Origin: Salinicola corii
GTDB lineage: Bacteria > Pseudomonadota > Gammaproteobacteria > Pseudomonadales > Halomonadaceae
Assembly (NCBI RefSeq): GCF_008298015.1
Contig: NZ_VTPX01000018.1
Span: 1-63,224, forward strand
Direction of reading: 5' to 3'
Length of the DNA: 63,224 nucleotides
The stretch's first letter is position 1, and each line of letters begins with the position of its first letter. The translations under genes and the position numbers were made by a program. Shown here piece after piece: positions 24,955 to 33,538 of the stretch. The notes below the pieces were generated by a model. It was not told where the DNA came from. It was given only the letters and a program-made list of their open reading frames with translations, and ran no database searches.

Positions 24955-26510
24955 TGGCTTCCTCTTCGAGTCGGCCCGCTCCCGCCTGCGAACCGGTCGA
25001 CGATATCGTCCTGTCGGCGCGGGATGTCGCCAAGTCGTTCGGCAGCGTGCATGCGCTCAAGACGGTCAACTTCGGCGTCTATCGCGGCCAGGTGACCACG
25101 CTGTTCGGCGAGAACGGGGCCGGCAAGTCGACGCTGATGAAGATCCTGTCCGGCGTGATCCAGCCGACCTCCGGCGAGATCGTGCTGGAGGGCGAGCCGG
25201 TACGCTTCGCCTCGACCACCGATGCCCAGCGCCTGGGCATTTCGATCATCCATCAGGAGTTGAGCCTGGCGCCCAACCTGAGCGTGCGCGACAACATCTT
25301 CATGGGCCGCGAGATCAAGGGGCCGACCGGTATCGACTATGCCGAGGAGGCGCGTCAGACCCGGGCGTTGATGGAGGAGCTCGACGAGCCGATCGATCCG
25401 CTGACGCCGGTGGAGGACCTGCGCCTGGGGCAGCAGCAGATCGTCGAGATCGCCCGGGCGCTGTCGGTGAACTCGCGCATCCTGATCATGGACGAGCCGA
25501 CCTCGGCGCTGTCGGCGACCGAGGTCGAAGTCCTGTTCCGGGTGATTCGCGACCTCAAGAGCCGCGGGGTATCGATCGTCTATATCTCCCACCACCTGGA
25601 GGAGGCGCTGCTCATCACCGATCACGCGGTGGTATTGCGCGATGGCGTGATGACGGCCTACGCCAGGCGAGCGGATATCGACCTGGAGTGGATCGTGCGC
25701 AACATGGTCGGCGAGAACTTCGATCTCGGCTCGCCGCCGACCGGTCACGCCCTGGGCGAGGTGGCGCTGTCGCTGGAGGATGTCAGCGTCGCCGATACCG
25801 CAGTGCCGGAGCGCTCGGTGGTCGATCATCTGTCGCTGGAGGTCCGCGCCGGCGAGATCGTCTGCATCTATGGCCTGATGGGCGCCGGGCGCACCGAACT
25901 GCTCGAGTGCGTGGCTGGTCGCGTGCCGCTGAGCGGTGGGCGGGTGGTGCTGGAAGGCGAGGACGTCTCGCACCTGAGCATCGCCGAGCGCATCGCCAAG
26001 GGCCTGGTGCTGGTGCCGGAAGACCGGCAGCGCGATGGCCTGGTCCAGACCATGTCGGTGGGCGAGAACCTGTCGCTGGCCAGCATCAAGGCGTTCACCC
26101 GCTGGCTGCTGACCTCGGGAAGCCGCGAGCGCGGCGTGGTCGACGAGTCGATCGCCAACGTCCATATCAAGACCGACGGGCCCAGGGCCGAGATCGGCTC
26201 GCTCTCCGGCGGCAATCAGCAGAAGGTGGTGATCGGCAAGATGCTGGCGACCCATCCCCGGGTGGTGGTGCTCGACGAGCCGAGCCGCGGTATCGATATC
26301 GGGGCCAAGGCCGAAGTGTTCAAACTGCTGGCGGAAGGGGCTGCCAAGCAGGGGCTGGCGGTGATCTTCTCCACCTCCGAGGTCGGCGAATGCCTGAGCA
26401 TCGCCCATCGCATCGTGGTGATGAGCCGCGGACACATCGCGGCGGAGTTCGGCGCCGACGTCTCCAAGGAACAGATCATGGCCGCCTCGGGCGAGGCCGT
26501 GGTCGCGTGA
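24954..26510 (+). CDS. second sugar ABC transporter ATPase, duplicated domain
   Basis: A 518-residue RbsA-type protein. NBD1 carries Walker A GENGAGKST near 54, LRLGQQQIVEIARA as signature and ILIMDEPTSALS as Walker B; NBD2 carries GLMGAGRTE, LSGGNQQKVVIG and VVVLDEPSRGID. The start is put at ATG 24954 because GGAGGT ends 6 bp earlier; a GTG 3 bp upstream is an alternative. It is only about 40% similar by eye to the ATPase at 20.2 kb, so the two transporters are not recent duplicates. Confidence 0.92.
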   Translation: MASSSSRPAPACEPVDDIVLSARDVAKSFGSVHALKTVNFGVYRGQVTTLFGENGAGKSTLMKILSGVIQPTSGEIVLEGEPVRFASTTDAQRLGISIIHQELSLAPNLSVRDNIFMGREIKGPTGIDYAEEARQTRALMEELDEPIDPLTPVEDLRLGQQQIVEIARALSVNSRILIMDEPTSALSATEVEVLFRVIRDLKSRGVSIVYISHHLEEALLITDHAVVLRDGVMTAYARRADIDLEWIVRNMVGENFDLGSPPTGHALGEVALSLEDVSVADTAVPERSVVDHLSLEVRAGEIVCIYGLMGAGRTELLECVAGRVPLSGGRVVLEGEDVSHLSIAERIAKGLVLVPEDRQRDGLVQTMSVGENLSLASIKAFTRWLLTSGSRERGVVDESIANVHIKTDGPRAEIGSLSGGNQQKVVIGKMLATHPRVVVLDEPSRGIDIGAKAEVFKLLAEGAAKQGLAVIFSTSEVGECLSIAHRIVVMSRGHIAAEFGADVSKEQIMAASGEAVVA

Positions 26511-26538
26511 GCGCTTTTACTCGAAGGGAGTTTTGATT

Positions 26539-27693
26539 ATGTCCAAGCACAGCCAAGCGCCAGCGCGCCAGGGTGGCGGCTTCGATCTGGGGCGGATACT
26601 GCTCGAGGGTCGCGCCTTCTTCGCCCTGATCGCGATCATCATCATCTTCTCGGCGTTGTCGCCGGTCTATTTCTCGACCAACAACTTCCTGACCATGTCG
26701 TCCCACGTGGCGATCTTCGGGCTGCTGTCGATCGGCATGCTGCTGGTGATCCTGACCGGCGGCATCGATCTGTCGGTGGGCTCGACCCTGGGACTGTGCG
26801 GGGTGGTCGCGGGCTTTCTGATGCAGGGCGTGAGCTTCGACATGTTCGGTGTCACGCTCTATCCGCCGGTGTGGGTGGTAGTCATCCTGACCTGCGCGGT
26901 CGGCGCGTTCATCGGCGCCATCAACGGCGTGCTGATCGCCTACTTCAAGGTACCGGCCTTCGTCGCCACCCTGGGATTGCTCTACGTCGCCCGCGGCGTG
27001 GCGCTGCTGATGACCGATGGTCTGACCTACAACAACCTCGGCGGCAGCCCGGAACTGGGCAACACCGGGTTCGACTGGCTGGGGTTCAACCGCCTGTTCG
27101 GTGTGCCGGTGGGAGTATTGATTCTGGCCGCGGTGGCGATCGTCACGATCCTGGCGCTGGCGCGCACGCCGTTCGGACGCTGGGTCTACTCGACCGGCGG
27201 CAACGCGCGGGCGGCCGAGCTTTCCGGCGTGCCGGTCAAACGGGTGCAGGTTTCGGTCTACGTGCTCTCCGGTATCTGCGCGGCGATAGCCGGGCTGGTG
27301 CTGTCGTCCCAGTTGACCTCTGCCGGCCCCACCGCGGGCACCACCTACGAACTGACCGCCATTGCCGGCGTGGTGATCGGTGGCGCGGCGCTGACCGGCG
27401 GCCGCGGCAACGTGCGCGGCACCCTGCTCGGCGCCTTCGTGATCGGGTTCCTGTCCGACGGGCTGGTGATCATCGGCGTCTCCTCCTACTGGCAGACCGT
27501 GTTCACCGGTGCCGTGATCGTGCTGGCGGTGTTGCTCAACAGCATCCAGTACGGCGGGCGCAAGAAGCGCGTGGCCACGCCTGCAGAACCAAAGGCACCC
27601 GATAACCCCTCTTCTCCGGCCTCGAGCGGCAATGCCGCGCGCGTGACATCCGAGGCGGAAAGTACAGCCGGTAAACCGGCAACACAGCACTAG
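26539..27693 (+). CDS. second sugar ABC transporter permease
   Basis: A 384-residue membrane protein of the BPD_transp_2 family with the signature LTGGIDLSVGSTLGLCGVVAG near 75, and TAIAGVVIGGAALTGGRGN late in the chain. After the last helix it has an extra hydrophilic Pro/Ala/Ser-rich cytosolic tail (about 345-384), absent from the other permease. ATG 26539 follows GAAGGGAG. Confidence 0.9.
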   Translation: MSKHSQAPARQGGGFDLGRILLEGRAFFALIAIIIIFSALSPVYFSTNNFLTMSSHVAIFGLLSIGMLLVILTGGIDLSVGSTLGLCGVVAGFLMQGVSFDMFGVTLYPPVWVVVILTCAVGAFIGAINGVLIAYFKVPAFVATLGLLYVARGVALLMTDGLTYNNLGGSPELGNTGFDWLGFNRLFGVPVGVLILAAVAIVTILALARTPFGRWVYSTGGNARAAELSGVPVKRVQVSVYVLSGICAAIAGLVLSSQLTSAGPTAGTTYELTAIAGVVIGGAALTGGRGNVRGTLLGAFVIGFLSDGLVIIGVSSYWQTVFTGAVIVLAVLLNSIQYGGRKKRVATPAEPKAPDNPSSPASSGNAARVTSEAESTAGKPATQH

Positions 27694-27744
27694 CCTGACC
27701 GTTGCACGCTAGTCATCACAATCGCAAAAGAAGGGTGATCCATC

Positions 27745-28701
27745 ATGTTCAAGACAGGAAAACGCCTGCTGATCGCAGCCCTCGCCGTGAGCGCGCCGTT
27801 GCTCGCCGGAAGCGCCATGGCGCAGGACAAGGGACTGATCTCGGTCATCGTCAACGATACCTCCAACCCCTACTGGTTCACCGAGGGCAAGATCGCCCGG
27901 GAAACGGCCGAGGAGTTGGGGTATCGCGCCAACGTCAGCGCACACAAGGGTGATACCAATACCGAGAGCCGCCAGATCGATACTGCGATTACCAATCAGG
28001 CCAAGGCGATCATTCTCGACCCCGCCAATGCCGATGGTTCCGTCGGTGCGGTGCGCAAGGCCGTCGAAGCCGGTATCCCGGTGTTCCTGGTCAATGCGGA
28101 AATCAACGAGCAGGGGCTGGCCAAGGCGCAACTGGTATCCAACAACGCCCAGGGTGCCGCCCTCGGCGCGCAGCAGTGGGTACAGACGGTCGGCGACTCG
28201 GCCAACTACGTCGAGCTGAAGGGAGCGCCGTCGGACAACAACGCCGCGACACGCTCCAACGGCTACAAGACGGTGTTGAGCCAGTACCCGGATCTCAACA
28301 AGGTCGGCGAGGACGTCGCCAACTGGGACCGCACTCAGGGCTTCAACAAGATGCAGAGCCTGTTACAGGCCAACCCTGACATTCAAGGCGTGATCAGCGG
28401 CAACGACGAGATGGCACTGGGCGCGATCGCCGCACTCAAGGAAGCCGGCAAGCTGGACGATGTCGTGGTCGGTGGCTTCGACGGTTCGCCAGACGCCGTC
28501 GACGCGGTCAAGTCCGGCGAGCTCGCCTATACCGTACTGCAGCCGGTGGCGATCTTCTCCAAGGCCGCGGTGCAGATGGCCGACAAGTTCATCACCACCG
28601 GCGAAACCGGTGTCCAGGGCGAGAAGCACCTCTTCGATTGCATCCTGATCACCCCGGATAACGTCGACAAGTATGTCTCGCCGTTCGTGCTCAAGCAGTA
28701 A
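27745..28701 (+). CDS. second CUT2-type ABC binding protein
   Basis: A 318-residue receptor with a signal peptide (MFKTGKRLLIAALAVSAPLLAGSAMA) and a ribose-binding-like fold: ISVIVNDTSNPYWFTEGKI, QIDTAITNQAKAIILDPAN, GAPSDNNAATRSNGYK and ISGNDEMALGAIAALKEAG. It differs clearly from the binding proteins at 19.2 and 30.7 kb, so this transporter should take a different polyol or sugar. It closes the five-gene operon begun by the dehydrogenase. Confidence 0.9.
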   Translation: MFKTGKRLLIAALAVSAPLLAGSAMAQDKGLISVIVNDTSNPYWFTEGKIARETAEELGYRANVSAHKGDTNTESRQIDTAITNQAKAIILDPANADGSVGAVRKAVEAGIPVFLVNAEINEQGLAKAQLVSNNAQGAALGAQQWVQTVGDSANYVELKGAPSDNNAATRSNGYKTVLSQYPDLNKVGEDVANWDRTQGFNKMQSLLQANPDIQGVISGNDEMALGAIAALKEAGKLDDVVVGGFDGSPDAVDAVKSGELAYTVLQPVAIFSKAAVQMADKFITTGETGVQGEKHLFDCILITPDNVDKYVSPFVLKQ

Positions 28702-28725
28702 GACGCAAAGCCGTTCGTCGATCCA

Positions 28726-28757
28726 CCGCCGCGGGCCCTGGCCCGCGGCGGTTTCGT
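28726..28757. terminator. terminator between the second ABC operon and the DeoR-type gene
   Basis: A 12-bp perfect stem (28726-28737 with 28740-28751) is followed by TTTCGTTT. It separates two convergent transcripts. Confidence 0.85.
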
Positions 28758-28776
28758 TTGTCGGTGTCGTTTACGG

Positions 28777-29580
28777 TCAAGCTTCGATCAGGCGATAACG
28801 GATCTCGGCCTCGTCCAGCGTGGCGCGATGCTCGGCGGCAAGGCTTTCGTCGATCAACACGAGGTCGAACTCCTTGAGATCGGCCAGCCGATGCAGCGCG
28901 CCGTGGCCGAACTTGGCGCTGTGGACGAGCAGGATCCGGCGCTCTGCCGCCGCCATCTGGGCGCGCTTGATCTGGGTCACCGTCGGGTCCTGAACATAGG
29001 CGGTAGTGCCGAGGATGGCCGATGCGGAAAGCACCGCCACATTGGCACGCAGGTTGGCGAGCGTCTGTTCGCAGAGCAGGCCGAAGGTGGCATTGAAGCG
29101 GGGCTGGTAGTCGCCGCCCAGGGTGATCAACTTGATGCCGCTGGCGGCCTTGAGCCGGTCGATGCTCTCCAGGCCGTTGGTGATCACGGTCAGTGGCTCC
29201 CGCGCCGGCAGCAGCAGGGCGAGTTCGGCGGCAGTGGTGGAGTCGTCCAGCATCACCGCTTCGCCGGACGCGATCTCCTCCAGCGCCGCACGGGCCAGCG
29301 CCTGCTTTTCCCGCGTGGCGATATGCGAACGCAGTGCGAAGTTGCTTTCGAACACGCTGGAAGAGCGGGTGGTGACCCCGCCATGCTGCTTGTTGACCAT
29401 GCCCTGATCGGAGAGGGCGTCGAGATCGCGGTGTACCGTCATCCGGCTGACGCCGAAGCGCTCGGCCAGCTCGTCGACCTGGGCGGAGCCGGCCTGGATG
29501 ATGTAGTCCAGCATCGCCTGGCGGCGCGCTGGTGCCCCCCGTGTCACGGTGCGAGGGGTCATGGTCGTGGGTGAAGTCAT
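28777..29580 (-). CDS. DeoR-family transcriptional regulator
   Basis: A 267-residue repressor with the DeoR winged helix (about 16-70, AQVDELAERFGVSRMTVHRDLDAL) and a C-terminal phosphosugar sensor domain (VMLDDSTTAAELALLL, TVITNGLESIDRL, LITLGGDYQPRFNATFG). Its ATG overlaps the stop of the upstream dehydrogenase gene (ATGA at 29577-29580), so the two are translated together. It probably controls the second half of the polyol island, including the divergent kinase operon. Confidence 0.88.
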   Translation of the reverse strand: MTSPTTMTPRTVTRGAPARRQAMLDYIIQAGSAQVDELAERFGVSRMTVHRDLDALSDQGMVNKQHGGVTTRSSSVFESNFALRSHIATREKQALARAALEEIASGEAVMLDDSTTAAELALLLPAREPLTVITNGLESIDRLKAASGIKLITLGGDYQPRFNATFGLLCEQTLANLRANVAVLSASAILGTTAYVQDPTVTQIKRAQMAAAERRILLVHSAKFGHGALHRLADLKEFDLVLIDESLAAEHRATLDEAEIRYRLIEA

Positions 29581-30665
29581 GACGCTCCCGTCGTCAACAC
29601 GACCTTGATCGAGTCGCGCCGGGCGGCGATCTCGAAGCCGCGCTCGAAGTCGGCCAGCGGAACACGATGGGTGACGATGCCGCGAGTGGTCACCAGCCCG
29701 CGGGCCAGCAGGTCGATCGCCACCGGGTAGGTGTGCGGCGAGAGATGCGAGCCGCGGATATCCAGCTCCTTGCGGTCGCCGATGGTGGACCAGTCGACGC
29801 TGGTGGGCTCCTTGAACACGCTGAACTCGACGAACCGACCGAGCTTGCGTAGCGACTCCAGGCCCTGGACCACGCCGCTCGAGGAGCCCGTGGCGTCGAT
29901 GTAGACCTCGCAACCGTAACCGCCGGTGAGTGCCCGAACTTCCTTGGCAACATCGTCGCGATGCGGATTGAGGCCGTGATCGGCGCCGTAGTCGCGGGCC
30001 AGGGTCAGGCGGTCGTCATGGGTGTCGACCAGAATCAGCCGTTTGGGCGTCTTGAGCCTGGCGAGCTGGACCATGGCCAGGCCGATCGGGCCGCCACCGG
30101 CGATCACCACGGTATCGTCGAACTGGATGTCGGCGCGGTTGACGGCGTGGATGCCGCAGGCCAGGGGTTCGAGAAAGGCGGCATCCTCGAGGCTCAGGCC
30201 CGGGTCGACCGGGTGCAGCACCGCATTGGCCGGCACGCGCAGGTATTCGGCCATGCCCCCATCGGCCACGCCGCCCTGGAAGCCGAAGATATGATGCACT
30301 TCGCACATCCAGTAGTGGCCGCGCTGGCAGTAGAGGCATTTGCCGCAGGGGAGAATCTGTTCCGGCACGACGCGATCCCCGAGCGCAACGCCGAAGTGTT
30401 CCCCGGCATCGTCGCCCAGTGCGACGACTTCACCCGCGAATTCGTGGCCGACGATCATCGGTGGCTTGACGAAGGGGGCAAAGCGGTCGCCGTCGCCCCA
30501 GTACATGGCGGCGCCGTCGCGGCACTTGAGATCGCTCGAGCAGATGCCGCAGGCCTGGATTCCCAGAATCAGCTCGTTGGGGCCGGGGCGGGGCGTGGGC
30601 ACGCGCTCCAGCCGGTAGTCGCCGGGGCCGCGACAGACCACGGCTTGCATGTCATCGGGTAGCAT
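29577..30665 (-). CDS. second zinc-dependent polyol dehydrogenase
   Basis: A 362-residue paralogue of the dehydrogenase at 23.1 kb. Zinc ligands: Cys39 (ACGICSSD), His74-Glu75 (VGHEF); structural cysteines 107, 110, 113 and 121 (CGKCLYCQRGHYWMC). The shared LGRFVEFSVF and KELDIRGSHLSPHTYP segments put both in the erythritol/L-threitol group, while the substrate-side loop MYWGDGDRFAPFVKPPM differs. ATG 30665 has AGGAGA at a good distance. A different stereoisomer or a longer polyol may be the substrate. Confidence 0.82.
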   Translation of the reverse strand: MLPDDMQAVVCRGPGDYRLERVPTPRPGPNELILGIQACGICSSDLKCRDGAAMYWGDGDRFAPFVKPPMIVGHEFAGEVVALGDDAGEHFGVALGDRVVPEQILPCGKCLYCQRGHYWMCEVHHIFGFQGGVADGGMAEYLRVPANAVLHPVDPGLSLEDAAFLEPLACGIHAVNRADIQFDDTVVIAGGGPIGLAMVQLARLKTPKRLILVDTHDDRLTLARDYGADHGLNPHRDDVAKEVRALTGGYGCEVYIDATGSSSGVVQGLESLRKLGRFVEFSVFKEPTSVDWSTIGDRKELDIRGSHLSPHTYPVAIDLLARGLVTTRGIVTHRVPLADFERGFEIAARRDSIKVVLTTGAS

Positions 30666-30716
30666 CGTCACGGTCTCCTGAATTGGTGAGCGAAGATCCA
30701 CGTCAAACGTCGCCGA

Positions 30717-31667
30717 CTACAGATAGTCTTCGATGTTGTCCTGGTCTATGAATACATGTCCGGTATCGATGTACTCGGGCACTTCTGCACCATTGGCGCG
30801 CTGCCAGGCGCTGATGATGAACCAGTAACCCATCAGTCTGGGGCGGAGTGCGGAGGTGGAATCGATGACGCCTTCCTGGATCAGGCTCAGGGTCTGGTTG
30901 AGGTCATCGATACCGACGATCTTGATCTCACCTGCCTTGCCGGCCTCCTTGACTGCCTGGCCGATGCCGATGGGGCCGGCGGCATTTGAGGGAATCCAGC
31001 CATCCAGCTCGGGATGGGCCTGCATGATCGCCGCCGCTTGATTCTGTGCCGTGGAGATACTGTCGTTGTCGACACCGGTGGCGACGACTTCGATATCGGG
31101 ATGACGATCGAATACCGCGCGGCTGCACTCGGCGCGCTGCGCGTGGTTGGACGCCGTTGGCACGCCCATCATGATGGCGACGTTGCCTTTCCCGTCGAGG
31201 AGTTCGACCAGGCGTTCCGCCGCCACCATCGCCTGGGTGCAGTAGTCGCTGCCGACGACGGGCAGGTGCATGTCCTCGATACCCTTGTCGTCGATGACCG
31301 AGACGGGGATCTCCTGCTCCAGGGCCTCGCGGATCACGGCGCGGTTGCCGGTGGGGTCGAGCAAGTCGGTAATGATGGCGTCGGGGCGAGTCGCAATGGC
31401 TCTCTCGAGTATCTGATTCTGCTCGGCGACGCTGGCACTCTGGGGGGCGGTGTATTGGACCGTGACCTCGGCACCGGTCAGGCGCTGAATCTCACCAGCG
31501 GCTTCCTGAGCCCCCTCGTTGAGCTGGTCGAACCAGGGGTGCACGACCTTGGGAACCACCACAAAGCGATACTGGCGCTGAGCATCATCGGCATGAGTCG
31601 TGGTGGATATTGCCCACAGGGCCAACGAAAGCACCCAAAGCACGTTTCGAAGCATGGCGTTATACAT
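30717..31667 (-). CDS. orphan CUT2-type ABC binding protein, paralogue of the 19.2-kb protein
   Basis: A 316-residue receptor with a signal peptide ending near TTTHA. Stretches YRFVVVPKVVHPWFDQLN, APQSASVAEQNQILERAI and VAIMMGVPTASNHAQRAE are nearly the same as in the protein at 19.2 kb. The start is ATG 31667, spaced 9 bp from AGGAG; a TTG at 31676 is too close. No ATPase or permease gene accompanies it, so it may share the 20.2-22.7 kb transporter. The order, binding protein then dehydrogenase then DeoR regulator, suggests one operon. Confidence 0.88.
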   Translation of the reverse strand: MYNAMLRNVLWVLSLALWAISTTTHADDAQRQYRFVVVPKVVHPWFDQLNEGAQEAAGEIQRLTGAEVTVQYTAPQSASVAEQNQILERAIATRPDAIITDLLDPTGNRAVIREALEQEIPVSVIDDKGIEDMHLPVVGSDYCTQAMVAAERLVELLDGKGNVAIMMGVPTASNHAQRAECSRAVFDRHPDIEVVATGVDNDSISTAQNQAAAIMQAHPELDGWIPSNAAGPIGIGQAVKEAGKAGEIKIVGIDDLNQTLSLIQEGVIDSTSALRPRLMGYWFIISAWQRANGAEVPEYIDTGHVFIDQDNIEDYL

Positions 31668-31975
31668 GATGTTCAACTCCTGCGAGGAGAATGTTTTTTG
31701 TTGAAGTGTGTCGGGTAGCGCTGTAACTGCGATCGGCGATGAAGAGATAACATCAAAAAGTGATGGTTCGCCCTATGACTTTGGTCTCGTTGAAATTATG
31801 TTTTCACGGACTAAATTTTAAATAATTGAATATAAATACATTTTTCATATTTATATTTTTATTTAACACCATCGTCTAACGTCCGTGGATAACAAAATAG
31901 TGTTAGAAATGGCGCTCACGAAGCTCTCGCACGATGGATAAGTGTGCCGAGGGACGAAATCAACGGGAGGCAGCC
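31668..31975. promoter_or_regulatory. AT-rich divergent promoter region with 13-bp-spaced TAAC repeats
   Basis: The 308-bp region between the divergent binding-protein and kinase genes falls far below local GC over 31790-31870. TAAC occurs at 31864, 31877 and 31890, exactly 13 bp apart, followed by the inverse GTTA at 31902. Such repeated half-sites are plausible DeoR-type operators. No CATATG palindrome is present, unlike the promoters of the first half of the island. Confidence 0.55.
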
Positions 31976-33538
31976 ATGTCACGCGGTTATCTGCTGGGGC
32001 TGGACGGTGGCTCCAGTTCCACCAAGGCGGTGATCTTCGATACCCAGGGCAACGTCGTGGGGATTGGGCGGGAATCTTCCCGGCTCGAGCATCCCCAGGC
32101 CCACTGGGTCGAGCGTGACATGAACGTCGCCTGGGCGAGCGCCGCCGAATCGATACGTGCCGCCCTGGCGGCCGCCGGCCTGGAGGGCGGCGAGATACTG
32201 GCGGTGGGCGTCACGGCCCACGGCGACGGGCTCTACCCCCTGGATCGCAAGGGTGAGCCGCTCGGCCACGCCATCACCTCGCTGGACAGTCGTGCCGCGG
32301 GTATCGTCGAGCGCTGGTGCCAGCAGGGCATACGCGACGAGGCGCTGGCGCGGATCGGGCAGATGCCTTTCGCCTTCTCGCCGGTAGCCTTGCTGGCGTG
32401 GCTGCAGGCCAACCAACCCGAGCGCTACGCCGCTCTCGCCCACGTCCTGACCTGCAAGGACTGGCTGCGATTCAAGCTGACCGGCGAGATCGCCACTGAC
32501 TTCACCGAGGCCAGCACCGGCTACACCGACGTCAACACCCAGCGCTACAGTCGCGACGCACTGTCGATGCTGGGCATCGCGTCGGTATTCGAGGCCCTGC
32601 CCGACGTTCGCCTGCCCGAGGAGGTCGCCGGCCAGGTCTGCGAGTCGGCAGCGCGCGCCACCGGCCTGAAAGCCGGTACGCCGGTCGCCGCAGGGTTGCA
32701 TGACGTTACCGCCAGCGCGGTGGGGCTGGGCAACGTCGAGTCGGATACGCTGACCATCGCGGCCGGCACCTTCAGCATCAACGAGGTCTTTTCCGACGCG
32801 CCCAAGCCCGATCCGCGCTGGGCGACACGCAACGGACTACGCCCTGGCCAATGGCTCAACATGGCGATTTCACCGGCTTCCTCCAGCAATCTCGAATGGT
32901 TTCATCGTCAGTGGGGGCAGCCGGGAGATGGCGGCACGGGCGCCTTTTTCGCCGAGATGGAAGCGTCGCTGGACGCCGCTTTCCGTAGCCCGTCACGACT
33001 GGTCTACCACCCGTTCCTTTATGGTTCGCCCTACGATGAACCGGCCAGTGCCGGCTTGTTCGGTCTCCAGGGATGGCACGACCGTGGCCATGTCCTGCGT
33101 GCGATCCTGGAAGGGGTGGTGTTCAATCACCGGGTGCATGTCGATGCCCTGGCTTCGACCTTCGCCATCGAGCGCGTGCGCATCACCGGCGGCGGCAGTC
33201 ACTCGCCGCGGCTGGCCCAACTGTTCGCCGATTCGTTGGGTCGGCCGCTGCAAACGTCGCGAATCCAGGAGGCCGCGGCCTGGGGCGCCGCGATCTGCGC
33301 CGGCGTGGCAGCCGAAGTGTTTCCCGCCATCGAGTCGGCCACGTCGCTTTGCGAGGTCGACCACCGCTACAGCCCCGATTCGGAGCGCCAGGCCGCGTGT
33401 CAGCAGGGCTTCGAGCGCTACCAGCGCTTGATCGAGGGGATGAGAACGCTATGGGCGACGCTGGACGTCGAGGCGTCGTCCCCGGATTCACCCGACACTT
33501 CGGCGGAATCCACGCCAACGATGGGAGCAAGACAATGA
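31976..33538 (+). CDS. FGGY-family polyol kinase, EryA-like
   Basis: A 520-residue carbohydrate kinase with the N-terminal phosphate motif GLDGGSSSTKAVIFD, the probable catalytic Asp243 in GLHDVTASAVG and the ATP-side GGGSHSPRLAQL. Segments SPASSSNLEWFHRQWG and PFLYGSPYDEPASAGLFGLQG put it in the branch holding erythritol kinase and L-xylulose kinase; length equals Brucella EryA (about 519). ATG 31976 follows GGGAGG. Its stop overlaps the next start (ATGA). It probably phosphorylates a polyol at a terminal carbon. Confidence 0.8.
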   Translation: MSRGYLLGLDGGSSSTKAVIFDTQGNVVGIGRESSRLEHPQAHWVERDMNVAWASAAESIRAALAAAGLEGGEILAVGVTAHGDGLYPLDRKGEPLGHAITSLDSRAAGIVERWCQQGIRDEALARIGQMPFAFSPVALLAWLQANQPERYAALAHVLTCKDWLRFKLTGEIATDFTEASTGYTDVNTQRYSRDALSMLGIASVFEALPDVRLPEEVAGQVCESAARATGLKAGTPVAAGLHDVTASAVGLGNVESDTLTIAAGTFSINEVFSDAPKPDPRWATRNGLRPGQWLNMAISPASSSNLEWFHRQWGQPGDGGTGAFFAEMEASLDAAFRSPSRLVYHPFLYGSPYDEPASAGLFGLQGWHDRGHVLRAILEGVVFNHRVHVDALASTFAIERVRITGGGSHSPRLAQLFADSLGRPLQTSRIQEAAAWGAAICAGVAAEVFPAIESATSLCEVDHRYSPDSERQAACQQGFERYQRLIEGMRTLWATLDVEASSPDSPDTSAESTPTMGARQ

